This document shows positions 46,091-54,743 of a stretch of 64,000 nt of DNA, in pieces. The stretch is from Peribacillus asahii. GTDB taxonomy: Bacteria > Bacillota > Bacilli > Bacillales > DSM-1321. Below the pieces are notes generated by a model. The model ran no database searches. It was not told the DNA's origin and saw only the letters and a list, made by a program, of their open reading frames with translations. Position 1 is the first letter of the stretch; each line of letters begins with the position of its first letter. Position numbers and translations under genes: made by a program. Location: NCBI RefSeq assembly GCF_004006295.1, contig NZ_CP026095.1:2280001-2344000 (forward strand), written 5' to 3'.

Positions 46091-46319
46091 GTATTTCCCT
46101 CCTTTTCCTAATAGCACCATAAAATTATACCTTAGGAAATAGGAGGATTATACGCGAAAAATATACCAAAATAATAACCTGTTTATTACAAAAGGTGTAT
46201 TATTTTCAATATAAATAAGAAATAAATACTTTTCTAACTATATCAAAATAACTATTTTAAACCCCAAAATAAATATATCTTAACTTTTAGAAAATCATGT
46301 AGTACTCAAATCAGATTTA

Positions 46320-46400
46320 ATAAAAATAGTGCCGTGAGCCTAGATAAACGAACAAAGGAAAAGAGCATGTTTTGAAAAAAATATTACTCAAAACATGCTC
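46320..46400 (+). repeat. Remnant end with hairpin (xxDERxKRKSxF family)
   Basis: Reads RFNKNSAVSLDKRTKEKSMF then stop. The codons GAGCATGTTTTGA overlap a hairpin AGAGCATGTTTTGA/TCAAAACATGCTCT. Homologous in both coding and hairpin parts to 24675 and 57625. Confidence 0.5.
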
Positions 46401-46733
46401 TTATTGTGGTTACCCTTTTTTATTTTTAACATTGAGTTAGCATTTGCTTGAAATTCATAGGGTACTTTAACTTCTTCAACTGTACATCCGCTATCAGCGA
46501 GATAATTGAATAATTTATCTAAAATGTTCATATCGTTTCCCTTCCAAATCAATTAAAGGGAAAATGCGAATTTCCTCTTTAGTAACCCTCAATAACTCGT
46601 TTATCATTTTTATATGAAATTGGTAATCTAATCGATCAGCATACATAAAAAGAAGAACTATTTTTCTATTTCGATAATAAAGCTTTCCTTCAAAAAGTGG
46701 AAAACCAATACTTTTTGAAGGAGAGCTTTGGCT
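46388..46733 (-). pseudogene. C-terminal remnant, perhaps a SAM-dependent methyltransferase
   Basis: Minus-strand frame FPLFEGKLYYRNRKIVLLFM, YADRLDYQFHIKMINELLRVTKEEIRIFPLIDLEGKRYEHFR ends, then a +/-1 frame continues LDKLFNYLADSGCTVEEVKVPYEFQANANSMLKIKK. The pattern D-x-(L)-x-Y-x-F-H-...EL-RVTK-E-RI-P-(I/L)-x-L-G-x-Y ... V-YEF-x-NANxML-I resembles the end of a Bacillus methyltransferase family. A good ribosome binding site (GGAAGGGA) before MNILDKLFNYL could still yield a 47-residue peptide. Confidence 0.4.
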
Positions 46734-46888
46734 TTATAATATCTATTAAGACAAATACGTACCTATTCAAGACTAGAATATATGAGCTTTTATATAACTA
46801 GAACTGTAGTACAAGAATGTATAGGCCTTTGTGTCACTCGTCAACTCTTATTATTATTTAGAACATACTATCCGTAGGATACAATATT
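46734..46888. other. AT-rich intergenic DNA
   Basis: No gene. TACAAGAATGTATAGGCC and TTTGTGTCAC recall the direct repeats near 16097 but the match is partial. Confidence 0.3.
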
Positions 46889-47000
46889 GTTCGTAAAATC
46901 GATATTATACGAACAATTGAAAAGTGCATTATTAATCCCCTTTTACTCAGAAGGGTTCGTTAAATTAGTGTTTAATGCGAATATAAAATTAACAAAGAAC
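46889..47000. repeat. lox/res-like palindrome within a ~105-bp repeat, copy 2
   Basis: GTTCGTAAAAT (46889-46899), spacer CGAT, ATTATACGAAC (46904-46914), then AATTGAAAAGTGCATTAT and CCCCTTTTACTCAGAAGGGT, matching 29247-29352 with few differences. It lies directly outside the left end of the Tn7-like transposon. Confidence 0.65.
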
Positions 47001-47017
47001 CTGCCAATGAGTTGTTC

Positions 47018-47252
47018 AATTGATCAATGACATGAAAGTAAGTCCCTTTTATGACATGAAAATAAGTACATTGTAAAAATAACAGTATTTTATATTACTT
47101 GGTATCTATATCGTCATACATATTTCTTACTTTCTTGTCACTTAAAAGACAAGAAAGTAAGGAAATTTTTACAAAGATACTTCTACATGATATAGCTTTT
47201 TTACAAAGACAAAAAGTCTAAACTTCATCTTTTAAACTGACAAGAAAATCTA
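47018..47252. promoter_or_regulatory. Left transposon end with TnsB-type boxes
   Basis: Boxes: TGACATGAAAGTAAG (47028-47042), TGACATGAAAATAAG (47052-47066), inverted CTTACTTTCTTGTCA (47126-47140), AGACAAGAAAGTAAG (47147-47161), TGACAAGAAAATCTA (47238-47252). Confidence 0.75.
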
Positions 47253-47340
47253 CATTATTTCTAGACGAGCTTCCTTTCCTGATTAACTAACCTACATTTT
47301 ATTACAAGACTGTACAAAATTTTTTCTGTTTCACGACAGA

Positions 47341-47502
47341 GTAAAAAATCAAATTAAAAAACTATCTGATAAAGAACTATCTGAATTCTTAATTGATTGG
47401 GATTATGCTAACCCTAAATGTACTTTCGAACTTATAAAAACAGGTTTATTGTTAGGCTATGCCCTTGAATCCACTTTTGCAATTATGTTGAGATTTGATT
47501 AA
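47341..47502 (+). CDS. Small cargo frame, start uncertain
   Basis: 53 codons (VKNQIKKLSDKELSEFLIDW, then DYANPKCTFELIKTGLLLGYALES) ending at TAA 47502. Strongly protein-like, but the frame continues upstream without a start codon or ribosome binding site, so it is either 5'-truncated or starts at a rare codon. Family unknown. A small hairpin AAGAACCTG/CAGGTTCTT (47517-47538) follows. Confidence 0.4.
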   Translation, partial: VKNQIKKLSDKELSEFLIDWDYANPKCTFELIKTGLLLGYALESTFAIMLRFD

Positions 47503-47545
47503 AAATAAGGTTAAAAAAGAACCTGTTTTCAGGTTCTTCTCATAT

Positions 47546-47710
47546 CTATTCTTTTAATTCATTAACTCTACCTGCAATAAGGTTTAAGCCATCTCTGATT
47601 TCCTCTAACACGACAATTTGACTCGCAGTTTTCCAAGCTATAATAGATAGACTTACTGCTATAACAACTAAACACGCAACCTTTATGAATTCCAATTTGT
47701 TCTGTTTCAT
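47546..47710 (-). CDS. 54-residue single-pass membrane protein
   Basis: ATG 47710 with GGGGGATGA upstream. MKQNKLEFIKVACLVVIAVS continues as one transmembrane helix (about 8-27) followed by an amphipathic, acidic coiled segment (QIVVLEEIRDGLNLIAGRVN). Plausibly expressed cargo of the transposon; function unknown. Confidence 0.6.
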   Translation of the reverse strand: MKQNKLEFIKVACLVVIAVSLSIIAWKTASQIVVLEEIRDGLNLIAGRVNELKE

Positions 47711-47925
47711 TAGTTCATCCCCCTTGGTTAAGTTCGCTGAATTTTTTCTATATTCCGCCTTTTCAGTTCTATTATCTATTTTTAATATACCATTTTATCA
47801 GCTTTTTGGTAAAATTCATTAAATTACAGCAAACTATACAACAAATATATCCAAAACCATTAAGGCCTTACAGAACAGGTTCTCTATCCACGTTTACTGA
47901 ACGTTCTATTTTCTAAATAAAAAAA

Positions 47926-47947
47926 CGGCCTAATTTACAAAAGGCCG
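47926..47947 (-). terminator. Terminator of the secreted cargo protein
   Basis: CGGCC/GGCCG with 12-nt loop, followed on the minus strand by seven T; 40 nt after the stop codon. Confidence 0.75.
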
Positions 47948-47988
47948 ATAAAATTTTAATAGTCTTATAATACTCGGTAATTAGTTAA

Positions 47989-49026
47989 TTATTTGTTTAT
48001 ATAGGCAATAGCATTCAATTCTGTATCGTAGCTTGCCGCACTATTTCCTAATTTGAAGTCAATACTAGGTGCCCCATATGTTAGAGTAAACCCGTCAATA
48101 GAAATTGGAGCAGTATCAATTTGATGTGTAAACGCTCCCATAATATTCACTGTAGAAGAGGAATAATTCGTATTTGTCAAAGTAAAATTAAACCAAGCAT
48201 TGTGTCTTAAGTTAACTACATAGCAAAATTTTCCGTTAGTATTATAATTATTTTTTAAATTCTGCACCAACGCAGCTCCACTAAAAGAAGCATTTGTCCA
48301 ATTTCCACTGCTAGCTGAATACTGAATAGTGTCAGAAGCATAGTTTGGGTAAAAACCACCATATGAATCATTCGCATCTACTTTCCAATATTGCGTACCG
48401 CCTCTTTTAGTATGGTCAGCAGTCCAATAGCTTGGATATCTAATTGAAGCACCGAGAACATCCATTTCTCTGTTTTTCGGAATAGTTAACCACTCAAGGG
48501 TATTATTCGCTCTGTATGAATTGGTGGCCAACTTTGAAATCACCGTTGTTATCCTTTTATAAGAAGTGTAGTCAGTACCAGTCTCAGTTCCTAACGCTGA
48601 AAAATCGGAATTTTTCTTGGCTCCTTTTTCTTTCGCTTTCTCCTTCGCTTCTTCTTTCTGTTTCTTATTCTCTATCTCTGCCCCAAGTTCAGCCTCTTCT
48701 TTTGTAACTTCAATAGATTCAGACTTAGGTATTTTCTTGCCAGACGCATCTTGTTCATACGAAGTTGTTGTTTTTATATATTTGGTAGATTTTGAGATTT
48801 CAGTTGCTTTGATATCCTTATTTAATTTAAACGATTCTTTGTCCATAATTTGGATATCCAAATCTTCAAATCCCTGTGATAATAGATTATCATACTCCGC
48901 TTTAGTCATTTTAATCCCATTATCATTTACATAAAAAACTGGTGACTGTGCATTAGCAGATGTCGTAAAACTAAAACCCAACGCTAAAAATAAAGCTCCA
49001 TAAATTACTGCTAAAATCTTTTTCAT
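47989..49026 (-). CDS. Secreted cargo protein of unknown function
   Basis: 345 residues. Signal peptide 1-26 (ILAVIYGALFLALGFSFTTS, cleavage after ANA). Residues about 27-140 are charged, with a Lys/Glu-rich helix (EIENKKQKEEAKEKAKEKG). The C-terminal about 200 are beta-rich with many Ser, Asn, Thr and Tyr (YRANNTLEWLTIPKNREMDV, GASIRYPSYW, FTHQIDTAP). This layout resembles secreted Bacillus proteins of a DUF type, but I cannot name it. No sortase or lipobox. GGAGGAGGAG upstream of ATG. Confidence 0.75.
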   Translation of the reverse strand: MKKILAVIYGALFLALGFSFTTSANAQSPVFYVNDNGIKMTKAEYDNLLSQGFEDLDIQIMDKESFKLNKDIKATEISKSTKYIKTTTSYEQDASGKKIPKSESIEVTKEEAELGAEIENKKQKEEAKEKAKEKGAKKNSDFSALGTETGTDYTSYKRITTVISKLATNSYRANNTLEWLTIPKNREMDVLGASIRYPSYWTADHTKRGGTQYWKVDANDSYGGFYPNYASDTIQYSASSGNWTNASFSGAALVQNLKNNYNTNGKFCYVVNLRHNAWFNFTLTNTNYSSSTVNIMGAFTHQIDTAPISIDGFTLTYGAPSIDFKLGNSAASYDTELNAIAYINK

Positions 49027-49522
49027 ATTCTCCTCCTCCGTTGTCTTTGGAGGACTAAGGAGTATTTTGTTTATGTAAGAAAAAAAGAATTGACTATATC
49101 TGTATAACCATTAAATAGAATAGTCAAACGATATAACACAACAATAATTGTTGCCAATAATACATAGTATAAGCACCAATATAAGACTAATAAAAGTTTT
49201 TCATCCATTCTTTTTTTATCATTAGATGCTTCTTACACCCCGTCCGCCTTACAACAAATAACACTATAACATAATTATGGGTGTACTGTAAATTGGATTT
49301 TTTAGAAAGTTTTGTTATTTTTATTATCAAACTTTTTTAGTGCTCAGCACTTATTTAAGTATTAATAGTATGAACAAAAAGGAAAAATTTATAGGTCAAT
49401 TGAATGACATAGCCCCTTAGTAAAATATAAAAAGCTAATATGATTAGCCTTTTTAATTTACATTTGTTAATCTAAAACAATAAAAATTTGGTTTCAGAGG
49501 CAATTAATAAACTGCCAAAAAA
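49027..49522. other. AT-rich cargo intergenic DNA
   Basis: No gene found. It contains the promoter region of the minus-strand secreted protein and a short hairpin GCTAAT-ATG-ATTAGC at 49434-49448 followed by T. Confidence 0.4.
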
Positions 49523-49540
49523 GATGACAGTCGAGTCATC
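49523..49540 (-). terminator. Terminator of the small-peptide unit
   Basis: GATGAC/GTCATC with a 6-nt loop and, on the minus strand, a following run of six T. Lies 13 nt after the 26-residue peptide gene. Confidence 0.7.
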
Positions 49541-49552
49541 ATCATCTTTTCT

Positions 49553-49633
49553 TTAAATTCCTGAAGAAATCATACCAAAGAAGATTATTCCCCCTTCGAT
49601 AATAATAAAAATGGTAAGCGATATATTAATCAT
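49553..49633 (-). CDS. 26-residue hydrophobic peptide
   Basis: ATG 49633 with GTGGGGT upstream; MINISLTIFIIIEGGIIFFG then MISSGI. One membrane-spanning stretch with a central Glu-Gly-Gly. Followed directly by a terminator, which supports it as a real gene rather than chance. Confidence 0.5.
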   Translation of the reverse strand: MINISLTIFIIIEGGIIFFGMISSGI

Positions 49634-49661
49634 ACCCCACAGTATTAATTTCTTAAAACAA

Positions 49662-49748
49662 CTAAGTAAATTGAAAAAAGTAAGCCAAATAATAATAAAC
49701 TAAGTGAGATTTGTATAGTGAAAGTGATATTCCGACAAATTTTTTCAT
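49662..49748 (-). CDS. 28-residue peptide or frameshifted small membrane protein
   Basis: AAAGGAG lies 8 nt before ATG 49748 (MKKFVGISLSLYKSHLVYYY). A different frame over the same DNA reads ICRNITFTIQISLSLLLFGL then LFSIYLVVLRN to 49645, a much better transmembrane helix. A one-base indel just after MKK would join start and helix, so the gene may be damaged or the helix frame may use another start. It sits 12-30 nt before the 26-residue peptide gene. Confidence 0.35.
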   Translation of the reverse strand: MKKFVGISLSLYKSHLVYYYLAYFFQFT

Positions 49749-49971
49749 AAAAATACTCCTTTCTACTTTCCTGATGATAATAGAAACAAAAATTAATAGG
49801 AGTAAATGGAAAATCATTCAAAGTCGGCCGAGTTTTCACAATTTTCATAATCATTATTTACTAGGATATTATTAACTAAAATGAGTTAAAAGTCATTATA
49901 AATCTATAATTTTCCATATTTATAAAGTATTTGTAGTATAAAAGCTTCAGAAATATCTAATTTACTAAAAT

Positions 49972-50014
49972 GTAATAATTTGTCTACAAATTATTACAGG
50001 TAGTAGTATATAAT
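49972..50014 (+). promoter_or_regulatory. Palindromic operator and -10 box of the protease gene
   Basis: GTAATAATTTG (49972-49982), TCTA, CAAATTATTAC (49987-49997) is a perfect 11-bp inverted repeat. A consensus TATAAT lies at 50009-50014, but the -35 position (about 49986-49991, ACAAAT) is poor and falls within the palindrome, so a regulator bound there could activate or repress. Confidence 0.5.
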
Positions 50015-50137
50015 TAGACATATTTGGCATTTTTTTCACAAAATAAGAGGGTGTGATAAATAAAAATATTGTTTTCTGAATCTCTATATCTGTAATACTT
50101 GTTCTAGTAACAATAAATTAAAAGGGAGATGCTAAAT

Positions 50138-51262
50138 TTGAAAAGAAAAATATTAGCCTTAGTAAGTATACTTCTATTATTTATTACATTTGTTCATCCG
50201 AAAATTGGTAATGCTCAAAGTATGAAATCATATCTTGTTGGTTTTAATAATATTGTTAATGAATCTCTTATTTCAAAACATGGTGGTAATGTAAAAGAAA
50301 AGTATAAATCTATACCAGTTGTATCTGCATATTTAACTGATCAAGCGGTTCAGTCTTTGGCAAATGACCCTAACGTTTCTTACATAGAGGAAGATGCACA
50401 AGTCCATAGTTTGGGTCAAGAGGTACCTTGGGGTGTACCACATATTCATGCGGATGATGTAAACCAACTTGGTGGAACTGGTTCGGGAGTTAATATAGCA
50501 GTTATGGATAGTGGTATTGATTATACTCATCAAGATCTTAATGTAGTCGGTGGAGCAACTTTTGTTAATGGAACGCTTAGTTATATAGATGAATATGGTC
50601 ATGGAACGTTTGTTGCAGGTATTGTTTCAGCATTAAACAATGACCTTGGAGTTGTGGGCGTTGCTTCAGAAGCAAATTTGTATTCTATTAGGGTTCTGGA
50701 TAAATACGGAAATGGAAATTTTAGTGATGTAATTTCTGGTATTGAGTGGGCTATTTCTAATAATATTGATATCATCAACATGAGCTTTGGAAGTAATATC
50801 GGCTCGAAGTCTTTAAAAAAGGCAATAGATAAAGCTTATAATGAAGGTATCCTTATGGTTGCTGCTGTGGGGAATGATGGATATAGTAAAAAAGGAAATG
50901 TTAATTATCCAGCTAAATATAAGTATGTTATGGGTATAGGTGCCATTGACCAAAATAATATAATTGCTGATTTTTCTAGTAACGGAAAAGAAGTAGATTT
51001 AGTTGCTCCTGGTGTCCTAGTCAACAGTACGTATATTAATGGGTATGCTATTCTTAATGGAACTTCTATGGCTGCACCATATGTTACGGGTGTTGCTAGT
51101 TTATTAATGCAATTAAACCCTGAACTTTCAAATATAGCAATTGAAGAAATTTTAAATCAGTCCGCTGAACCACTTGGTGACACAGATTTATACGGAAATG
51201 GACTAATCAATGCTTTAAATGCTTACCAATATTCACAAAATAATGTTAATAAGTTCAAATAA
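50138..51262 (+). CDS. Secreted subtilisin-like serine protease (S8)
   Basis: 374 residues. Signal peptide about 1-27 (ILALVSILLLFITFVHPKIG), an I9-type propeptide (SYLVGFNN ... YIEEDA), then the S8 catalytic domain with Asp124 (VMDSGIDYTH), His155 (GHGTFVAG) and Ser310 (NGTSMAAPYV); the oxyanion Asn is in AAVGNDG. It ends soon after the domain, as in alkaline subtilisins. AAAGGGAG at 50121-50128 is too close to ATG 50129, so TTG 50138 is the likely start. Cargo of the Tn7-like element. Confidence 0.9.
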   Translation: MKRKILALVSILLLFITFVHPKIGNAQSMKSYLVGFNNIVNESLISKHGGNVKEKYKSIPVVSAYLTDQAVQSLANDPNVSYIEEDAQVHSLGQEVPWGVPHIHADDVNQLGGTGSGVNIAVMDSGIDYTHQDLNVVGGATFVNGTLSYIDEYGHGTFVAGIVSALNNDLGVVGVASEANLYSIRVLDKYGNGNFSDVISGIEWAISNNIDIINMSFGSNIGSKSLKKAIDKAYNEGILMVAAVGNDGYSKKGNVNYPAKYKYVMGIGAIDQNNIIADFSSNGKEVDLVAPGVLVNSTYINGYAILNGTSMAAPYVTGVASLLMQLNPELSNIAIEEILNQSAEPLGDTDLYGNGLINALNAYQYSQNNVNKFK

Positions 51263-51287
51263 AATACTTTGATTGTTGATTTTGAAT

Positions 51288-51330
51288 AAGCGTATTTGAA
51301 GAAGTTTTACTTCAAATACGCTTGTTTTTT
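51288..51330 (+). terminator. Terminator of the protease gene
   Basis: Perfect 14-bp stem AAGCGTATTTGAAG and complement (51288-51301, 51310-51323) followed by GTTTTTT. Confidence 0.85.
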
Positions 51331-51387
51331 AAGGCTCTGTTTAAATTAATGAGCAAACTTACAATAAATTGTTTCATTTCGATATGC

Positions 51388-51809
51388 TTATTCAACAGAA
51401 TCACCACCAAATTGTTTGTAGGTGAAATCAATAGATTCCGCCCTATCAATTGCTATTTGTTTGAATTTTTTTGGTTCAACCCAATCTTCTGGTTTAAACT
51501 CGTCAATAGGTGCAACTTCCATTAGTACACTTGGATGCTTAGCTACTACATCTTTAACAATTTCAACATATTGCTTATAATAGGCTTCTTTTTGTTCTTG
51601 AGTTAATTCTAAAGGGGGACTGACGCAACATCTTCTTTATTGGTATTAGGTAAAGTTTCAACTTCTACATCTTGTCCATGAAATACATCTTCAGTTACTT
51701 TTACCTTTTCTTTCACCTGTACTTCTTCCTCTGATTCCTTATTTACACTACATCCTGTTAAAACGATAGCTCCAAGTAATACTCCTAGATACATAAATTT
51801 TTTCAACAT
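51388..51809 (-). pseudogene. Lipoprotein, one-base frameshift
   Basis: Starts MLKKFMYLGVLLGAIVLTGC with lipobox LTGC, so it would be anchored to the membrane outer face. After NTNKEDVASVP the frame ends, while another frame continues PPLELTQEQKEAYYKQYVEI, VAKHPSVLMEVAPIDEF and FTYKQFGGDSVE to 51388. The break lies in a run of five C. The joined product would be about 140 residues; function unknown. Confidence 0.65.
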
Positions 51810-52160
51810 TCACACCTCCATATAATTATTGTGAAACTATCCCTATATTAGTTTGTGGTGTTCAAAATCCAACTGCAATTAAACATGGTATACTTACATA
51901 ATTTAATCGATTTTACCATTTTTTAATATTTAACATCTCAAAAAAAAGAAAATAAATTGAATTTTGTTGAACCAACCTGTCCTAAACAAGATTTTTCTTG
52001 AGATACTTCCTCTAGTAAATGGCTGGTTTAATGAAGTAACATGCAAGAGCATTATAAACATTTGACAACATAAAAATGAAAGATCCACATTATATTTTAT
52101 CTGAATTCAACAACCTGTCTGTGTTTAGGTCAAGAAAAGTGAATATTAACTACTTATTTA
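51810..52160. other. Intergenic DNA between cargo and transposition genes
   Basis: AT-rich; no gene. AACCTGTC occurs at about 51973 and 52109 as a short direct repeat. Includes the promoter side of the lipoprotein gene. Confidence 0.4.
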
Positions 52161-53729
52161 CTATCTCCTTTTATCTATTTTATCCATTACTATTTGAATA
52201 GGTGATTTAAATGACGGATACATTTTGTTTTTATTTATGGGACAATTCACTTGATCACTAATGTCTTTAATAAGATTTTTCATGTATTTAATACGTCCAC
52301 TAGGAAAATAAAAAACAATTTCTTTTTTGGAGTTTCGTGGGATTTTCGCGAGGTACATAGGAATGGTATCATCAGGATGGAGTCGTTTAAATTTTTTTGG
52401 ATTTTGTATTACCTCTAGCCACTTTATATAACGCTCAATTAATAAATGTGAAACAATTTTATTTAAAATATAATTTATGCTGCTTACATTACAATTAAAA
52501 AAATCAAATTCTTCCTCTCTACTAATAGGATTTAAAACTTCTTCTAGGTGTGTCATAAATGTTCCATGAAGAAATATACTAAATCGTTCTTTTATCCATT
52601 CAAAGTCATAGGTTTCGTGTACTTTTGTATGTATTTCTATTTCCCATGGTGAATCTATTCCCTCGCACTCCATTTTCCACCAAATAAATGCTAATGCATG
52701 AGGACAAACATCTCCGTTTTGACGTGCCTTATTGAATATTTCAACGCATTTCTTGTGGTCCCTAATAATATTACGTAATATAAATCTGCTTATAGCCTTA
52801 TAAATAATTCTAGTTTGTTTATAAATCTCAAAGAAAAAACTATCAATTTTATGTTTTTCGTTGAATCTAAAATCTGAAAATTGGCGAGAATAAGCCTTTA
52901 AATAATTTTCCTTTAACAATCTATAATCATTTTTTATTTTTAAGATTCCTTTATTAGAGGAAATTTTAATTATTTCCTTACTTTTGGGAGATTTATCATA
53001 AAAGGCATGAATCATTAATTGGGGTATCATCGTCAAGTAATCAGTGTTATTAATAACAAAGTATTTTTTGTAATTATCAAAGGGGTAAATTAAATGATAT
53101 TGATAAACTTTTTCGCGAGGTAAATTTAACCATGAATTTATGATTGTGTTTTGAATTTTAGGTTGATTTTTCCATGATAAAAATATAGATCTTATATTTT
53201 CTGAATCAAGAAAGTGATGACCGCAGCTACATCGGAAAGCCTCTTTAAATCCTTTATTAATAAGATATTCTGGCATTAATTTATTACATCTTACACACCT
53301 TTCAATTAACTTTTGTTCTGGATGAAAAGCACAGTGATCAAAAATTATCAGTTGGTGTAAAATACTATGATATCCTTTACTTAAACAAATTGGGCAATAT
53401 GACAAATTAGAATGAAAATATTTACTTTCATACTTAATATTAGGGATTTTATGGATTAGTTTATCTACTAATTTTGCATGATACTCTTTTAGATCTATTC
53501 CAATAATCTTTTGACTTAATTCTGAATCAATGCTGAAAAAATAAATTAGATTTCGGTGGCTGCTGCCAGCATTTGAAATACTTTTTAATTGTTTCACATT
53601 TTCATTTCCGATTAATTCTAAAATAGTATTTCCATCAATAACATTAGCATAGCTAAACTTCTCTAATATTCCCCAAGGAGATTCGTAATCTTGGATCCAT
53701 TCAATAGACCAATTAAAGTGAAAATTCAT
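52161..53729 (-). CDS. tniQ: TniQ/TnsD-type target-selection protein
   Basis: 522 residues. After an N-terminal about 110-residue region comes the TniQ zinc-finger array CPICLSKGYHSILHQLIIFD, HCAFHPE, CVRCNKLM and CSCGHHF (about 117-175), then a long helical C-terminal DNA-binding region. In Tn7 TnsD recognises the attachment site and recruits TnsC. The length (about 520) fits TnsD rather than the short CRISPR-linked TniQ. AAAGGAG before ATG; 16 nt from tnsC. Confidence 0.8.
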   Translation of the reverse strand: MNFHFNWSIEWIQDYESPWGILEKFSYANVIDGNTILELIGNENVKQLKSISNAGSSHRNLIYFFSIDSELSQKIIGIDLKEYHAKLVDKLIHKIPNIKYESKYFHSNLSYCPICLSKGYHSILHQLIIFDHCAFHPEQKLIERCVRCNKLMPEYLINKGFKEAFRCSCGHHFLDSENIRSIFLSWKNQPKIQNTIINSWLNLPREKVYQYHLIYPFDNYKKYFVINNTDYLTMIPQLMIHAFYDKSPKSKEIIKISSNKGILKIKNDYRLLKENYLKAYSRQFSDFRFNEKHKIDSFFFEIYKQTRIIYKAISRFILRNIIRDHKKCVEIFNKARQNGDVCPHALAFIWWKMECEGIDSPWEIEIHTKVHETYDFEWIKERFSIFLHGTFMTHLEEVLNPISREEEFDFFNCNVSSINYILNKIVSHLLIERYIKWLEVIQNPKKFKRLHPDDTIPMYLAKIPRNSKKEIVFYFPSGRIKYMKNLIKDISDQVNCPINKNKMYPSFKSPIQIVMDKIDKRR

Positions 53730-53745
53730 TATTTTTTGTTCTCCT

Positions 53746-54723
53746 TTAAATAGATTCTATGAAATCCTGATAACTTGAATTAATTATGATTTCTCTCCAA
53801 TGTCGAATGGTAATCCATTCTAAGTTTTCACCATCAGAACCATATGTACGAAAAACGTCGTTAATGATATTCGTCATATAGTACATAGGAATTTCTATTT
53901 GAACGTTCTTCCGCATTTTTTGATGTACCTCTTCAAATACTGTCCAAATATCATCAACTGATCGAACTAACCGTTTTCCTTTTGAAAAACCCAAAGGAAA
54001 ATAGTATCGTGTATAACTCCATTTACTATTAACAGGATATTCAGTAGCTTCATCATAACCCATTAGCAAGTAAGCCAAGTAATCTTTACTTATTATCCCT
54101 GTAAATTGATATTGATGTACCATAAAACGGCCAATTATTTGACGTTGCTTTGTTTCGGTCATTGAATTTCTTTTAAGCTTCAAATCGGATTGACCTATTA
54201 AAATTGATGTCAGTTTAATATCATATTTATCTAAGTCATTAAATATATCCATTAACCATTCATATTCAATTGTATTAAGACGTTGTGCATCATCAATAAA
54301 TAATAGAACTTGTTTTCTTCTCGAATTCAATCCTGAACTTAATAGATATTGAAAAACTCTATTTCTTTTTTGAATCGCATTTCCTTTTTCATGTAATTCA
54401 TGTTCTAAGTCTTTTAGTAAGTAACTAAAAAAAGCATTTTCATTTGGTCTTTGCATAGCCCGACAATTAAAAGAGAATATGGGCAATTTGATTTGATCAT
54501 CTAAAGTAAAAAGTCTTTTTAAGTATTTAACTGCATATGTTTTACCTAAACGCGGATCCCCATAAATAATTGCACCGGGCAATTTATTCATAATCCATTT
54601 TTCAATAGTATTATATAAATTTACAATTGTGAGTGTATCAATGATATATTCATAGGTTTCAACTGGATGGGTCTGTGCTACTAAAATAGGTCTTTCAATG
54701 CTTAGTATTTGTTCAACATCCAT
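53746..54723 (-). CDS. tnsC: TnsC-type AAA+ regulator
   Basis: 325 residues with Walker A GDPRLGKT (55-62), Walker B LLFIDDAQ (140-147) and sensor-like LIGQSD. It forms ATP-dependent filaments on target DNA and bridges TniQ to the TnsAB transposase. Shorter than Tn7 TnsC (555) and similar in size to other Firmicute TnsC/TniB proteins. AAAGGA upstream; 20 nt from tnsB. Confidence 0.85.
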   Translation of the reverse strand: MDVEQILSIERPILVAQTHPVETYEYIIDTLTIVNLYNTIEKWIMNKLPGAIIYGDPRLGKTYAVKYLKRLFTLDDQIKLPIFSFNCRAMQRPNENAFFSYLLKDLEHELHEKGNAIQKRNRVFQYLLSSGLNSRRKQVLLFIDDAQRLNTIEYEWLMDIFNDLDKYDIKLTSILIGQSDLKLKRNSMTETKQRQIIGRFMVHQYQFTGIISKDYLAYLLMGYDEATEYPVNSKWSYTRYYFPLGFSKGKRLVRSVDDIWTVFEEVHQKMRKNVQIEIPMYYMTNIINDVFRTYGSDGENLEWITIRHWREIIINSSYQDFIESI

Positions 54724-54743
54724 TTTAGTCTATTCCTTTCCCA

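Noticed and set aside
47028..47252. Regularly repeated 15-bp boxes considered as a CRISPR array
   Set aside because: The boxes occur in both orientations with uneven spacing and match the other transposon end; no cas genes are nearby.
50055..50081. Eight-codon leader peptide (GTG start) before the protease gene
   Set aside because: Possible ribosome binding site, but too short to support without expression data.
51322..51525. 67-codon plus-strand frame after the protease
   Set aside because: Begins inside the protease terminator and is antisense to the lipoprotein gene.
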